Shown in pieces: positions 36,389-44,625 of a DNA stretch of 45,126 nt (positions are counted from its first letter, which is position 1; every line of letters starts with the position of its first letter). A program made the position numbers and the translations under genes. The notes under the pieces were generated by a model. That model did no database searches. It was not told the origin of the DNA and saw only the letters and a program-made list of their open reading frames with translations. This DNA is from Gp22-AA3 sp964384905 (lineage in GTDB: Bacteria; Acidobacteriota; Polarisedimenticolia; Gp22-AA2), in contig CAYLND010000012.1 in the NCBI GenBank assembly GCA_964384905.1, positions 1 to 45,126 on the forward strand, given 5' to 3'.

Positions 36389-38245
36389 CTACTCTTCCTC
36401 TCCTCCCTCGTCGAAGCTCTCACGGACACGGCGACGCTTCTCCTCCCGCCGGCGCCCGGAATGACCCGCCACCTCGCCGAGGTTGACCGCTCCCCCGCCC
36501 TGCGACTTCATGTAGTTCCGGAACTCCTCGCGGTTCTGCTCCTGCAGGGCGGCCTTCACGGACAGTCCGATCTTCTGCTCCGCGATATCCATCTTGATGA
36601 TTTTGGTGGTCACGACGTCGTCCACCCGGAGGCGGTCCGCGGGTTTCTCGACACGCTCCTCCGCGATCTCCGAGACGTGGACCAGCCCTTCGATCCCCTC
36701 GGAAATCTCCACGAACGCGCCGAAATCCGTGAGCCGGACAACGCGCCCGGTGACCAGATCGCCTACCGAATAGGTCTTGAAGAACTCCTCCCAGATGTTC
36801 GGCTGCAGCTGTTTGATGCCCAGGGACAGACGCTGATTCTCGGAGTCGATCTTGAGGATCACCGCCTCGACGTCGTCCCCCTTCTTCAGCATCTCGGACG
36901 GGTGCTTCAGCCGCTTGGTCCACGACATGTCCGAGATGTGGACCAGGCCGTCGATGCCCTCCTCGACCTCGATGAACGTCCCGAAGTCGGTCAGGTTGCG
37001 GACCTTGCCGGTGATCCGGTCGCCCTCGTGATATTTTTCGCTGATCGTCTGCCATGGATTGGGCTCGGTCTGCCGGAGCCCGAGAGACAGCCGCCGAGCT
37101 GCCTTGTCGACATCCAGGACCACCGCTTCGATCGTATCCCCGACCGCCATCACCTTGGACGGGTGCTTCACTCTCTTGGTCCAGGACATCTCCGAGACGT
37201 GGATCAGCCCTTCGACGCCCGGCTCGAGCTCGACGAAGGCCCCGTAGTCGGTCAGGCTGACCACCTTGCCCTTGACACGCGATTCGCGCGGGAATTTCTC
37301 GTCGACCGCCTCCCAGGGATCGAGGCTGCGTTGCTTGTAGCCCAGCGACACGCGCTCCTTTTCGGGATCGAACTTGAGGACGACCACCTCGACCTCGTCG
37401 CCGACGTTGAACATCTCGCTCGGGTGGTTCACCCGTCCCCACGACATGTCGGTCTTGTGCAGCAGTCCGTCGATCCCTCCCAGGTCGATGAAGGCGCCGT
37501 ATTCGGTGATGTTCTTGACCACGCCCCGCACCACCTTGCCATCCGTCAACCCCCCGAGCGTGCGGCGTTTCTTCTCGGCGTTCTCCTCCTCGAGCACGGC
37601 CTTGCGCGACAGGACGATGTTGCCGCGTTTGCGGTTGACCTTGATGACCCGCATCTGCAGCTCTTTGCCCTTCATCGCGTCGAGGTTGCGCACGGGGCGC
37701 AGGTCGACGAGCGAACCGGGCAGGAAGGCGCGCACCCCGATGTCCACCGCCAAGCCTCCCTTGATCCGCTCTTTGACGACGCCCGTGACCGGACGGCCGT
37801 CGGCGTAGGCCCGTTCAATCTCCTCCCACACCTTCATCTTCTCGGCCTTCTCCTTGGAGAGGACCACGTAGCCGTCCTTGTTCTCGGTCTTCTCCAGGAG
37901 GACGTCGATTTCGTCTCCCACCTGAACGTGCGCCTGTCCGTCCGGTCCCATGAACTCGTCGAGATCGATGATGCCTTCGGACTTGTAGCCGACGTCCACG
38001 ATGACTTCGCTGCCGCTGATGCGGAGCACGCGGCCGCGCACGACCTCGCCCTCGGCCAGCGTGCGCAGGGACTGGTCGTACATCTCGAGCAGCTGTTCGT
38101 ACTCGCCGCCCTCGAATTCGGCGTCGACGCCGTCCATCACTCTCAGGCGCTCGGTCCGTTTGGGCTTGGGGGAGGGGTTGAGGTTCTGTGGGGCCGCGTC
38201 AAGCGGCCCGAGGGCGGGATCGTCCTTCATCTTCTGCAAATCCAT
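36389..38245 (-). CDS. rpsA: 30S ribosomal protein S1
   Basis: 618 residues from ATG 38245, preceded by AAGGAGGT with a 10-base spacer. Six S1 RNA-binding repeats begin near residues 66, 152, 237, 323, 410 and 497. The last four share the strong pattern LTDYGAFVELEPGVEGLIHVSEMSW and similar. S1 binds mRNA leaders and helps start translation. The N-terminal 60 residues are acidic and Pro-rich; the C-terminus ends in a charged Arg then Glu tail (RREEKRRRVRESFDEGGEEE). A strong promoter sits about 200 bases upstream, leaving a long structured leader. HU and HIT genes follow, probably on the same transcript. Confidence 0.96.
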   Translation of the reverse strand: MDLQKMKDDPALGPLDAAPQNLNPSPKPKRTERLRVMDGVDAEFEGGEYEQLLEMYDQSLRTLAEGEVVRGRVLRISGSEVIVDVGYKSEGIIDLDEFMGPDGQAHVQVGDEIDVLLEKTENKDGYVVLSKEKAEKMKVWEEIERAYADGRPVTGVVKERIKGGLAVDIGVRAFLPGSLVDLRPVRNLDAMKGKELQMRVIKVNRKRGNIVLSRKAVLEEENAEKKRRTLGGLTDGKVVRGVVKNITEYGAFIDLGGIDGLLHKTDMSWGRVNHPSEMFNVGDEVEVVVLKFDPEKERVSLGYKQRSLDPWEAVDEKFPRESRVKGKVVSLTDYGAFVELEPGVEGLIHVSEMSWTKRVKHPSKVMAVGDTIEAVVLDVDKAARRLSLGLRQTEPNPWQTISEKYHEGDRITGKVRNLTDFGTFIEVEEGIDGLVHISDMSWTKRLKHPSEMLKKGDDVEAVILKIDSENQRLSLGIKQLQPNIWEEFFKTYSVGDLVTGRVVRLTDFGAFVEISEGIEGLVHVSEIAEERVEKPADRLRVDDVVTTKIIKMDIAEQKIGLSVKAALQEQNREEFRNYMKSQGGGAVNLGEVAGHSGRRREEKRRRVRESFDEGGEEE

Positions 38246-38411
38246 GCAGGCAGGTACCTCCTTCTCGTTTCGGTCGCCGGCTGCCTTGGAACCGGTCGGA
38301 CCGTTCTGTGGACGCCCGGCGGCGTCCCGGGTCAATCACAATCACACGGAAGCTCCCGGCGCCGGTTCGGTGGGGTCTTCCATCCCGCCGAGGAGCCTCT
38401 CTAGAAGGCAT
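38199..38411 (-). other. Upstream open reading frame in the rpsA leader, overlapping the rpsA start
   Basis: An ATG at 38411 with GGAG 4 bases upstream opens a 70-codon frame (MPSREAPRRDGR...) that ends at 38199, 47 bases inside rpsA in another frame. The product is Arg-rich with no recognised domain. It may be spurious in GC-rich DNA, or translating it may influence initiation at rpsA. I list it because the ribosome site is good and the frame spans the rpsA start. Confidence 0.25.
38310..38327 (-). promoter_or_regulatory. Hairpin in the rpsA leader
   Basis: GGACGCC-GCCG-GGCGTCC on the minus strand makes a 7-pair stem with a 4-base loop, about 65 bases before the rpsA ATG. Structured rpsA leaders mediate autoregulation in enterobacteria. 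A similar role here is inference. The rest of the 38246-38453 leader holds imperfect inverted repeats only. Confidence 0.35.
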
Positions 38412-38453
38412 GTCACTCCAAAAGAGCCGGAACCCTCTTGGCAGGATTGGGAA

Positions 38454-38482
38454 AGGATACTGACCGGTCACCCATCTGTCAA
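38454..38482 (-). promoter_or_regulatory. Strong rpsA promoter with AT-rich upstream element
   Basis: Minus-strand TTGACA (38482-38477, perfect) and TATCCT (38459-38454) are 17 bases apart. A/T-rich sequence at 38483-38503, between the -35 and the hisC stop, looks like an UP element. The spacer contains the perfect palindrome TGACCGGTCA (38461-38470). The predicted transcript starts near 38447. Confidence 0.72.
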
Positions 38483-38507
38483 TAAGAAAAACTTTATTTT
38501 CATCGGA

Positions 38508-39635
38508 TTACGACGCGGACGAGGCGCGGCGCGCGCGCCCCCTGGACCTGGCGACCGATTGATCCCAGGCGGCAAGGAATCGCTCGTTCTCGGCGCGCGT
38601 TCCTACGGAGACCCGCACCGCCCGGGCCAGGCCGTGGGACCCCAGCGGCCGGACGATGACGCCCTCGCGCAGGAGGGAGTCAAAGGCCTTCGCCCCCATG
38701 CCGGGGGTGAAGACCAGCAGGAAATTGGCCACGGTCGGGACGAAGCGGACGCCGCGCCGCGCCAGCTCCTGCTCCAGATAGGCGACTTCTCGCTTGTTCT
38801 CCACCCGGGATCGGCTCAAATGGTCGACGTCCGAGAGAGCCGCCAGGGCGGCGACCTGGGCCAGCACCGAGGTATTGAAGGGCGACCGGACCGTCTCGAG
38901 AGCGGCGGCTACCTCGCGGGTCGCGATGGCGTACCCGATCCGCATCCCGGCGAGCCCGTGAATCTTGGAGAACGTCCTCAGGACGACGACGTTCCGGCCG
39001 GCTCGCAGGTCGTCGAGACAGTCGGGGTAATCGTCGACCGCGACGTAGTCACGGTAGGCCTCGTCGACGACCGTCAGGACGTGCCCCGGAACGGCTTCGA
39101 AGTACGCGTCGAACGCGGCTCGGCCAACGTAGGTGCCGGTCGGGTTGTTTGGATTGGCGATGTACACCAGCGCCGTCGCGGCGTCACAGGCCTTGGCCAT
39201 CGCCACCAGATCGTGCCGGTAATCCCTGAGGGGCACCAGAGTCAGCGGCGCAGCCATCGCCTTCACCGCAATCGGGTACATGACGAAGGACGGGTCGGCA
39301 ATCACGGCGCCCCGTCGCTGAGAAAGGAACGTCTTCGCGAGAATCTCGACGATCTCCGTCGATCCGTTCCCGAGCACGATCTGCTCCGGCGCAAAGCCGA
39401 GACTCTCGGACAGCGCGCGGCGAAGCTTGTAGCCGGCGCTGTCGGGATACCGATGCACCCGCATCGCCGCCTCCCGGACCGCCTGCAGAGCGAGGGGGGA
39501 AGGTCCCAGAGGGTTCTCGTTGCTGGCCAGCTTGACGACCTCGCGGATGGCCATCTGCCTCTCCGCCTCCTCGATCGGCTTGCCCGGAACGTACGGCGCG
39601 ATCAGACGGATGTGCTCGGGGATGCGCACCTTCAC
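38508..39635 (-). CDS. hisC: Histidinol-phosphate aminotransferase-like PLP enzyme
   Basis: 375 residues from a GTG at 39635, which overlaps the rluB stop and follows GGGAGG. A fold-type I aminotransferase of the HisC family: VVKLASNENPLGPSPLAL near the N-terminus, GNGSTEIVEIL, YIANPNNPTGTYV, VVDEAYRDYV, and the PLP-lysine in RTFSKIHGLAGMRIGYAI. The length fits. It should transfer an amino group between glutamate and imidazole-acetol phosphate. HisC-like enzymes located beside rpsA are often linked with aromatic amino acid genes and can act on prephenate or aromatic keto acids. No other histidine gene is in the window, so that alternative stays open. Confidence 0.88.
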   Translation of the reverse strand: MKVRIPEHIRLIAPYVPGKPIEEAERQMAIREVVKLASNENPLGPSPLALQAVREAAMRVHRYPDSAGYKLRRALSESLGFAPEQIVLGNGSTEIVEILAKTFLSQRRGAVIADPSFVMYPIAVKAMAAPLTLVPLRDYRHDLVAMAKACDAATALVYIANPNNPTGTYVGRAAFDAYFEAVPGHVLTVVDEAYRDYVAVDDYPDCLDDLRAGRNVVVLRTFSKIHGLAGMRIGYAIATREVAAALETVRSPFNTSVLAQVAALAALSDVDHLSRSRVENKREVAYLEQELARRGVRFVPTVANFLLVFTPGMGAKAFDSLLREGVIVRPLGSHGLARAVRVSVGTRAENERFLAAWDQSVARSRGRARRASSAS

Positions 39636-40399
39636 GATCCCTCCCGCAGGAGCCGCACCTCGTCCGAGGTGAGACGCCTCCACTCCCCCGGCTTCAAGGC
39701 CCGATCCCGGATGGGACCGATGGCGATCCGCTTGAGCTTCAGCACGGCGTGCCCGAGCCGGTCGAACATCCGGCGCAGCTGGTTCTTCCGACCCTCGTGG
39801 AGCGTGACCTCGAGCCATGTGTGCGCCTGCCCGGATACGCGCTCCACGCGCGCCGGGAGCGTCCGCCTGCCTTCGAGAAACATGCCACGCCTGAGCGCTT
39901 CGAGATCCTCGGTGCTCACGGCGCCCTTCACCTTCACGCGGTAGACTTTGGGGACGTGGTTGGCGGGATGCGTCAGGCGGTAGGCCAGGTCGCCGTCGTT
40001 GGTCAGGATCAAGAGACCCTCGCTGTTCCAGTCGAGACGGCCCACGGGAAAGACCCGCTCGCGCACGCCCTGAAGGAGGTCGATGACGGTGGGACGGCCG
40101 GCCGGGTCGGCCACGCTCGTGATGCTCCCTTTCGGCTTGTGGAGAAGGTAGTAGACGCGCCGCCCGCCCCCCTGCACCCTGCGGCCGTCCACCCGGACGG
40201 AGTCCCGCTCGGGGTGGACGCGCGTGCCGAGGGTCGTGACGACCCGGCCGTTCACCTCGACGCGGCCACCCAGGATCAGACGCTCTCCCTCACGACGCGA
40301 CGCGACGCCGCCCTCGGCCAGGAACTTCTGCAGCCGGACGCCCGTCCTGTCGTCACGAATCGTCCCCGTCGTCTCCGCGCTCGCTCTCGTCGTCTTCAT
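39632..40399 (-). CDS. rluB: 23S rRNA pseudouridine synthase B (RsuA/RluB family)
   Basis: 255 residues from the ATG at 40399. No in-frame start fits better, although this one overlaps scpB by 47 bases. An S4 RNA-binding domain (VRLQKFLAEGGVASRREGERLI) is followed by the RsuA-type catalytic domain: LLHKPKGSITSV, the catalytic Asp in FPVGRLDWNSEGLLILTNDG, and LHEGRKNQLRRMFDRLGH. It isomerises a uridine in 23S rRNA (RluB-like) or possibly 16S (RsuA-like); the scpA-scpB-rluB order favours RluB. The stop overlaps the hisC GTG by 4 bases. Confidence 0.9.
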   Translation of the reverse strand: MKTTRASAETTGTIRDDRTGVRLQKFLAEGGVASRREGERLILGGRVEVNGRVVTTLGTRVHPERDSVRVDGRRVQGGGRRVYYLLHKPKGSITSVADPAGRPTVIDLLQGVRERVFPVGRLDWNSEGLLILTNDGDLAYRLTHPANHVPKVYRVKVKGAVSTEDLEALRRGMFLEGRRTLPARVERVSGQAHTWLEVTLHEGRKNQLRRMFDRLGHAVLKLKRIAIGPIRDRALKPGEWRRLTSDEVRLLREGS

Positions 40400-41066
40400 C
40401 GTCCAGGGTCCCGTCCTCGTCGTCCTCGGCGCCTTCGTCATCTTCCTCGAACGGGCCGGCCGCGCGCATCCCGACGGCGGGAAGCGGGGCGCCTTCGGAG
40501 CGGCTCGTCGGCACGCCCCGCGCCAGGTCCTTGAAGTCGGCCATGTCCGGCAGATCCTCCAACGAATTGAGCCCGAAGTGTGCCAGAAACTCGCGCGTCG
40601 TGCCGTACAGCATCGGCTTCCCGACGACTTTCTTCCGTCCCAGGACGCGTACCAGCTTCTTGTCCAGGAGCGCTTCCAGCACCGAGGTCGGGTCGGCGCC
40701 CCGGAGCGACTCGATCTCGGGCGTGGTGATCGGCTGACGGTAGGCGACGATCGCCAGAGTCTCGAGGGCCTGCGCCGTGAGACGCCGGCGGTTACGCGAG
40801 CGGAACAGCGCGCGCACCCATTCCCCCAGCTCCGGCTTCGTGGTCATCCGGTAGCCGCCGGCCACGCGCTGCACCGCCAGGCCGCGCTCGTCGGCCTCGC
40901 TCGCGGCCTGTACGGCATCGAGGGCGGCCTGCAGCGCCTCCCGGTCGGCGCCCGGGAACAGATCGATCAGATCGTCGATCGTCAGCGGCTCCTCCGCGGC
41001 GAACACGAGCGCTTCGACGATGGCGCGCAACCTCGCGCCCTCGGGCAGCGCCGGCTTCTCACGCAC
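40353..41066 (-). CDS. scpB: Segregation and condensation protein B
   Basis: 237 residues from a GTG overlapping the scpA stop by 8 bases. Two winged-helix units are visible: LRAIVEALVFAAEEPLTIDDL, GYRMTTKPELGEWVRALF, then LTAQALETLAIVAYRQPIT and IESLRGADPTSVLEALLDKKLV. ScpB joins ScpA and SMC to form the condensin-like complex that compacts the chromosome. After about residue 190 the chain continues as an extremely acidic tail of Asp and Glu (for example FEEDDEGAEDDEDG) with no known role. Neighbouring scpA and the nearby parAB (7 genes away) fit a chromosome-maintenance theme. Confidence 0.93.
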   Translation of the reverse strand: MREKPALPEGARLRAIVEALVFAAEEPLTIDDLIDLFPGADREALQAALDAVQAASEADERGLAVQRVAGGYRMTTKPELGEWVRALFRSRNRRRLTAQALETLAIVAYRQPITTPEIESLRGADPTSVLEALLDKKLVRVLGRKKVVGKPMLYGTTREFLAHFGLNSLEDLPDMADFKDLARGVPTSRSEGAPLPAVGMRAAGPFEEDDEGAEDDEDGTLDDEDDESERGDDGDDS

Positions 41067-41844
41067 GGGGCAGCCCCGTCTCCGAGCCGAGCTCCGCCGG
41101 CGTCTCGCTCAGAACGATCAGGATGTCCTCTTCCCCGTGACTGACGTGCGCCCGCACCAATCGGAGACGCATCATCTCCAGGAGCGCCAGGAACGTGAGA
41201 ATGCAGGCGACCCGGTCGCGCAGACCGGTGAACAGGTTGCGAAAATGGACGCGCCCTTCCCGCTGCATCGTTTCCATGAGCCAGTGGATCCGCTCCACGA
41301 GCGTCATGCGCTCGCGGCTGATGTGCGCCGCCGCTTCGCTTTCGACCCGCTTCAGGATGTCGCTGAACGCCCGCAACAGGGCGAAGAGATCCGCGTCGAT
41401 ACCCTGCTCCCCGGCGTACTCGGAGACCGCCGAGGCGGGGCGGAGATAGACCAGCTCCATCACCGCCTCCCTCTCCTGCAGGTGCTCCGCCGCCCGTCGC
41501 AGGACCTGCCCGCGGGAGCCCGCGGCCTCTTCGCCCGGTTGCTCCGGCGCGCCCATCGGGTCGGTGGCGGCGTCCGGATCGGAGGGCAGGAGGCGGCGCG
41601 ACTTCACGTGGATGAGCGTCGCCACTCCCACCAGGTGCTCCCCCGCCGCCTCCGGCTCGGGCGCACCGGCGCGCGCCAGGTAGTCGTTGTACTGGCGCGC
41701 GATGTCCGCAACCGGAATCGTGGTGATGTCCAGCTCCTCGATCCGGATGAGGTGCAGGAGCAGATCCAGGGGACCAACGAACGCGCCCAGACGCAGGTCC
41801 GGCTGGGAGGGTGCGGGCTGCGGGACCGCGCGCGGCCCGCTCAT
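41059..41844 (-). CDS. scpA: Segregation and condensation protein A
   Basis: 261 residues from ATG 41844, which overlaps the trpS stop (ATGA). The kleisin N-terminus reads LGAFVGPLDLLLHLIRIEELDITTIPVADIARQY, the standard ScpA signature. It is followed by GVATLIHVKSRRLLP and a C-terminal winged helix (FLALLEMMRLRLVRAH). ScpA bridges SMC heads and binds ScpB, which is encoded immediately downstream with an 8-base overlap. A Gln/Ala-rich linker near residues 95-130 is longer than in compact homologues. Confidence 0.95.
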   Translation of the reverse strand: MSGPRAVPQPAPSQPDLRLGAFVGPLDLLLHLIRIEELDITTIPVADIARQYNDYLARAGAPEPEAAGEHLVGVATLIHVKSRRLLPSDPDAATDPMGAPEQPGEEAAGSRGQVLRRAAEHLQEREAVMELVYLRPASAVSEYAGEQGIDADLFALLRAFSDILKRVESEAAAHISRERMTLVERIHWLMETMQREGRVHFRNLFTGLRDRVACILTFLALLEMMRLRLVRAHVSHGEEDILIVLSETPAELGSETGLPRA

Positions 41845-42869
41845 CCTCCGATCCTCGAGTCGATCCTCATGGCCGTCCGCACCTTCGCCATGGTCTTCTG
41901 CGCCTCGACACCCGCCCGGCTCGCCCCGTCCGCCAGAATCTGCCTGACCCGGTCCAGGTCCTGCCGCAACCGGGACCGGCGCTCCTGGATCGGGGCCAGG
42001 ACCGGCACCAGGTGCTCGAGAAGATACGTCTTGCAGTCGATGCAGCCGATACCGGCCCGCCGGCATTCCACGTTCACACGGTCGATGGTCGGCCGGTCCG
42101 AGAACGCCTTGTGGAGATCATAAACCGGGCAAACGTCGGGATTGCCGGGATCCTTGCGTGTCTTGCGCGCCGGATCGGTGACCATCCTGAGGACCCTCTC
42201 CCGCGTCTCCTCGATCGGATCGCCCAGGTTGATGGCATTGCCGTACGACTTGCTCATCTTGCGGCCGTCCGTTCCGGGAACGCGCGGGACGCGGGTGGTG
42301 AGCGCCTGTGGCTCGGGGAAAACAGCGCCGTAAAGCGAATTGAAGCGACGGGCGATCTCGCGGCACAGCTCCAGATGAGCGAGCTGGTCCTCTCCGACCG
42401 GGACCAGCTCGGCCCGGTAGATCAGGATGTCCGCGGCCTGCAGCACGGGGTATCCCAGGAATCCGTAATTGGTCAGGTCGCGGTTGCTGATCTGCTGCTG
42501 CTGCTCCTTGTAGGTCGGCACCCGCTCCAGCCAGGCGAGCGGCACGATCATCGACAGGAGCAGGTGCAGCTCGGCGTGCTCGGGGACGTGCGACTGGACG
42601 AAGATCGTGCACTTCTCCGGGTCGAGTCCCGCCGCCAGCCAGTCGACGGCCATGTCGAGTACGAAGTCCTTGATCGCCGCGGTGTCGGCATACTCGCTGG
42701 TGAGCGCGTGCCAGTCGCAGATGGCGAAGAAGCAGTCGTGAGTGTCCTGGAGCCTGACCCAGTTCTCCAGCGCTCCGACGAGATGACCGATGTGCATCGG
42801 CCCGGTCGGCCTGAACCCCGAGAGGACTCTGCGGCGCGCGCCCGCCGCCGGCGCTTGGGAGGCTCTCAA
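41841..42869 (-). CDS. trpS: Tryptophanyl-tRNA synthetase
   Basis: 342 residues from a TTG at 42869, whose last bases overlap the stop of the upstream small gene (TTGA). The class I motifs are present: HIGH-like LSGFRPTGPMHIGHLVGAL and KMSKS in GRKMSKSYGNAINL. DWHALTSEY, YPVLQAADILIY and VGEDQLAHLELCREIARRFN are typical of bacterial TrpRS. It charges tRNA-Trp. The length is normal. The trpS-scpA-scpB order recurs in several phyla. Confidence 0.96.
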   Translation of the reverse strand: MRASQAPAAGARRRVLSGFRPTGPMHIGHLVGALENWVRLQDTHDCFFAICDWHALTSEYADTAAIKDFVLDMAVDWLAAGLDPEKCTIFVQSHVPEHAELHLLLSMIVPLAWLERVPTYKEQQQQISNRDLTNYGFLGYPVLQAADILIYRAELVPVGEDQLAHLELCREIARRFNSLYGAVFPEPQALTTRVPRVPGTDGRKMSKSYGNAINLGDPIEETRERVLRMVTDPARKTRKDPGNPDVCPVYDLHKAFSDRPTIDRVNVECRRAGIGCIDCKTYLLEHLVPVLAPIQERRSRLRQDLDRVRQILADGASRAGVEAQKTMAKVRTAMRIDSRIGG

Positions 42870-43135
42870 GGGGTCTTCTTGACCATCGCGGAATTGATGA
42901 TCTGCACAGCGGCCGTGATCCGGCTCAGCTTGCGGCCCCTGCGCTGGATCGCCTGCGTATCGTCGGGGGCCGGCTGCTCGGCCCGGGCCTCCTTCTGGAC
43001 CTTGTCGAGCTCGAACAGAAGCTGCCGCATCTCCGCCGGCACGAATTTCTTGAAGGTGCCGGCGTTCACCAGGATCATGCCCTCGGCGATGTCGTGCGCC
43101 ATCGCGTAGGCTGACCCACCCATGAAATTGCTCAT
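42866..43135 (-). CDS. Small protein of unknown function
   Basis: 89 residues starting MSNFMGGSAYAMAHDIAEGM. A strong ribosome site (GGAGG, 4 bases before ATG 43135) and a 4-base overlap with trpS argue that it is real. The sequence has a short hydrophobic stretch (AEGMILVNAG), then a predicted helix (EMRQLLFELDKVQKEARAEQ) and a basic/hydrophobic end (LSRITAAVQIINSAMVKKTP). No signal peptide, cysteine or known motif is present. I do not recognise the family. It lies between a UbiD-type decarboxylase and trpS. Confidence 0.75.
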   Translation of the reverse strand: MSNFMGGSAYAMAHDIAEGMILVNAGTFKKFVPAEMRQLLFELDKVQKEARAEQPAPDDTQAIQRRGRKLSRITAAVQIINSAMVKKTP

Positions 43136-43162
43136 TTCACCTCCGGATGACGGGAGACGCCC

Positions 43163-44614
43163 TTACCCGATCCCGTAACGTGGCCATTTGGCTTCGACGA
43201 GGGCGAGCGTCTCGGGAGCGTGGCGGATCTCCTCCGGCCATTCCCGGTTGAATCCTTCTCCGCGCCACTTGCGCGTGGCGTCCACGCCCATGTGCGAGCC
43301 CAGCTGAGGCAGGCGCGACGCGTGATCGAGCACGTCGACGGGCCCGAGAACGAACTCGATGTCCCTTTCCGGATCGATGTGGTTGAGGGCCTTCCAGGCG
43401 ACCTCCCGCACGTCCTGCACGTTCACATCGTCGTCGACGACGACGATGACCTTGCTGAACATCGCCTGGCCCATCCCCCAGATGGCGTGCATGATCTTGC
43501 GGGCGTGTCCCGGATACCTCTTGCGCAGCGACACCACGATCAGATTGTGGAAGATGCCTTCCGCCGGCATGTTGATATCGGCGATCTCCGGCAGCTGGCG
43601 CTTCATGAGCGGCAGGAAGACGCGCTCGATCGCCTTGCCGATGTAATAGTCCTCCATGGGCGGCGGGCCCACGAGGGTGGTCTGATAGACCGGGTCGCGA
43701 CGGCGCGTGAGACCGGTCAGATGGAACACCGGGTAGTCGTCGGGAAGGGAGTAGTAGCCGGTGTGGTCGCCGAAGGGGCCCTCACGCCGCCGCTCCTGCG
43801 GATCGACGTACCCCTCCAGCACGATCTCGGCGCTCGCGGGCACCTCGATGTCGACCGTCACCCCCCTGACCATCGGGACCGGCTCGCGCCGCACGAAACC
43901 CGCCAGGATCATCTCGTCGACGTCGTCGGGAAGGGGGGCCGCCGCCGCGAACACCAGCGACGGGTCCGCGCCGATGGCGCAGGCCACCTCCAGACGCCGG
44001 CCGCTCTCCTCGGCGCGGCGATGGTGATGCGCGCCGTGCTTGTGGATCTGCCAGTGCATCGCCGCGGTGGTCGAATCGAACACCTGCATGCGATAGATCC
44101 CACAGTTGCGCCTGCCGGTCACCGGGTCGCGCGTAAACACCAGAGGCAGAGTGATGTATCGCCCGGCGTCCTTCGGCCAGCATCGGATCGCCGGCAGGGA
44201 CAGGAGAGAGGCGTGCTCGGTCTCGATCGTCTCCTGGCAGGCCGCCTTCTTCACGATCACCGGAAACAGGTCGGCGAGATCCCTGAGCTTCGGCAGCATC
44301 TTGATCTTGTCGAGGAGGGAGACCGGTGCCTTGCCTTCGAGAAGAACGTCGATACGCTCGCCGAAGTCATCGAGGGAATCGACCTCGAGGGCCAGCTTCA
44401 TGCGGGCGAGCGAGCCCAGGGCGTTGATCAGCACCGGCACCTGGTAACCCCGCGGGTTCTCGAACAGGAGAGCCGGCCCGCCGCCGGGCGACTTGGAGAC
44501 GCGATCCGCGATGGCGCTGATCTCGAGGTCGACGTCCACCGGCTCGCGCACGCGCACCAGCTCGCGCCGCTTTTCGAGGACTTCCATGAAGGCACGCAGG
44601 TCGGAGTGCGCCAA
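43163..44614 (-). CDS. ubiD: UbiD-family decarboxylase
   Basis: 483 residues from a TTG at 44614, preceded by TGAGGAGA. This start gives the family N-terminus AHSDLRAFMEVLEKRRELVRV. UbiD enzymes use prenylated FMN to decarboxylate 4-hydroxy-3-polyprenylbenzoate or similar acids. Visible family positions include ALLFENPRGYQVPVLINALG, TRDPVTGRRNCGIYRMQV, and the active-site stretch EGPFGDHTGYYSLPDDYPVF carrying conserved Glu and His. Length and domain layout are normal. No ubiX flavin prenyltransferase or other quinone gene is in the window, so ubiquinone, menaquinone or another aromatic substrate cannot be decided. Confidence 0.9.
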   Translation of the reverse strand: MAHSDLRAFMEVLEKRRELVRVREPVDVDLEISAIADRVSKSPGGGPALLFENPRGYQVPVLINALGSLARMKLALEVDSLDDFGERIDVLLEGKAPVSLLDKIKMLPKLRDLADLFPVIVKKAACQETIETEHASLLSLPAIRCWPKDAGRYITLPLVFTRDPVTGRRNCGIYRMQVFDSTTAAMHWQIHKHGAHHHRRAEESGRRLEVACAIGADPSLVFAAAAPLPDDVDEMILAGFVRREPVPMVRGVTVDIEVPASAEIVLEGYVDPQERRREGPFGDHTGYYSLPDDYPVFHLTGLTRRRDPVYQTTLVGPPPMEDYYIGKAIERVFLPLMKRQLPEIADINMPAEGIFHNLIVVSLRKRYPGHARKIMHAIWGMGQAMFSKVIVVVDDDVNVQDVREVAWKALNHIDPERDIEFVLGPVDVLDHASRLPQLGSHMGVDATRKWRGEGFNREWPEEIRHAPETLALVEAKWPRYGIG

Positions 44615-44625
44615 CGGCGGTCTCC

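Noticed and set aside
36461..38404. Long plus-strand frame opposite rpsA
   Set aside because: Its repeating Leu/Asp pattern merely mirrors the six S1 repeats.
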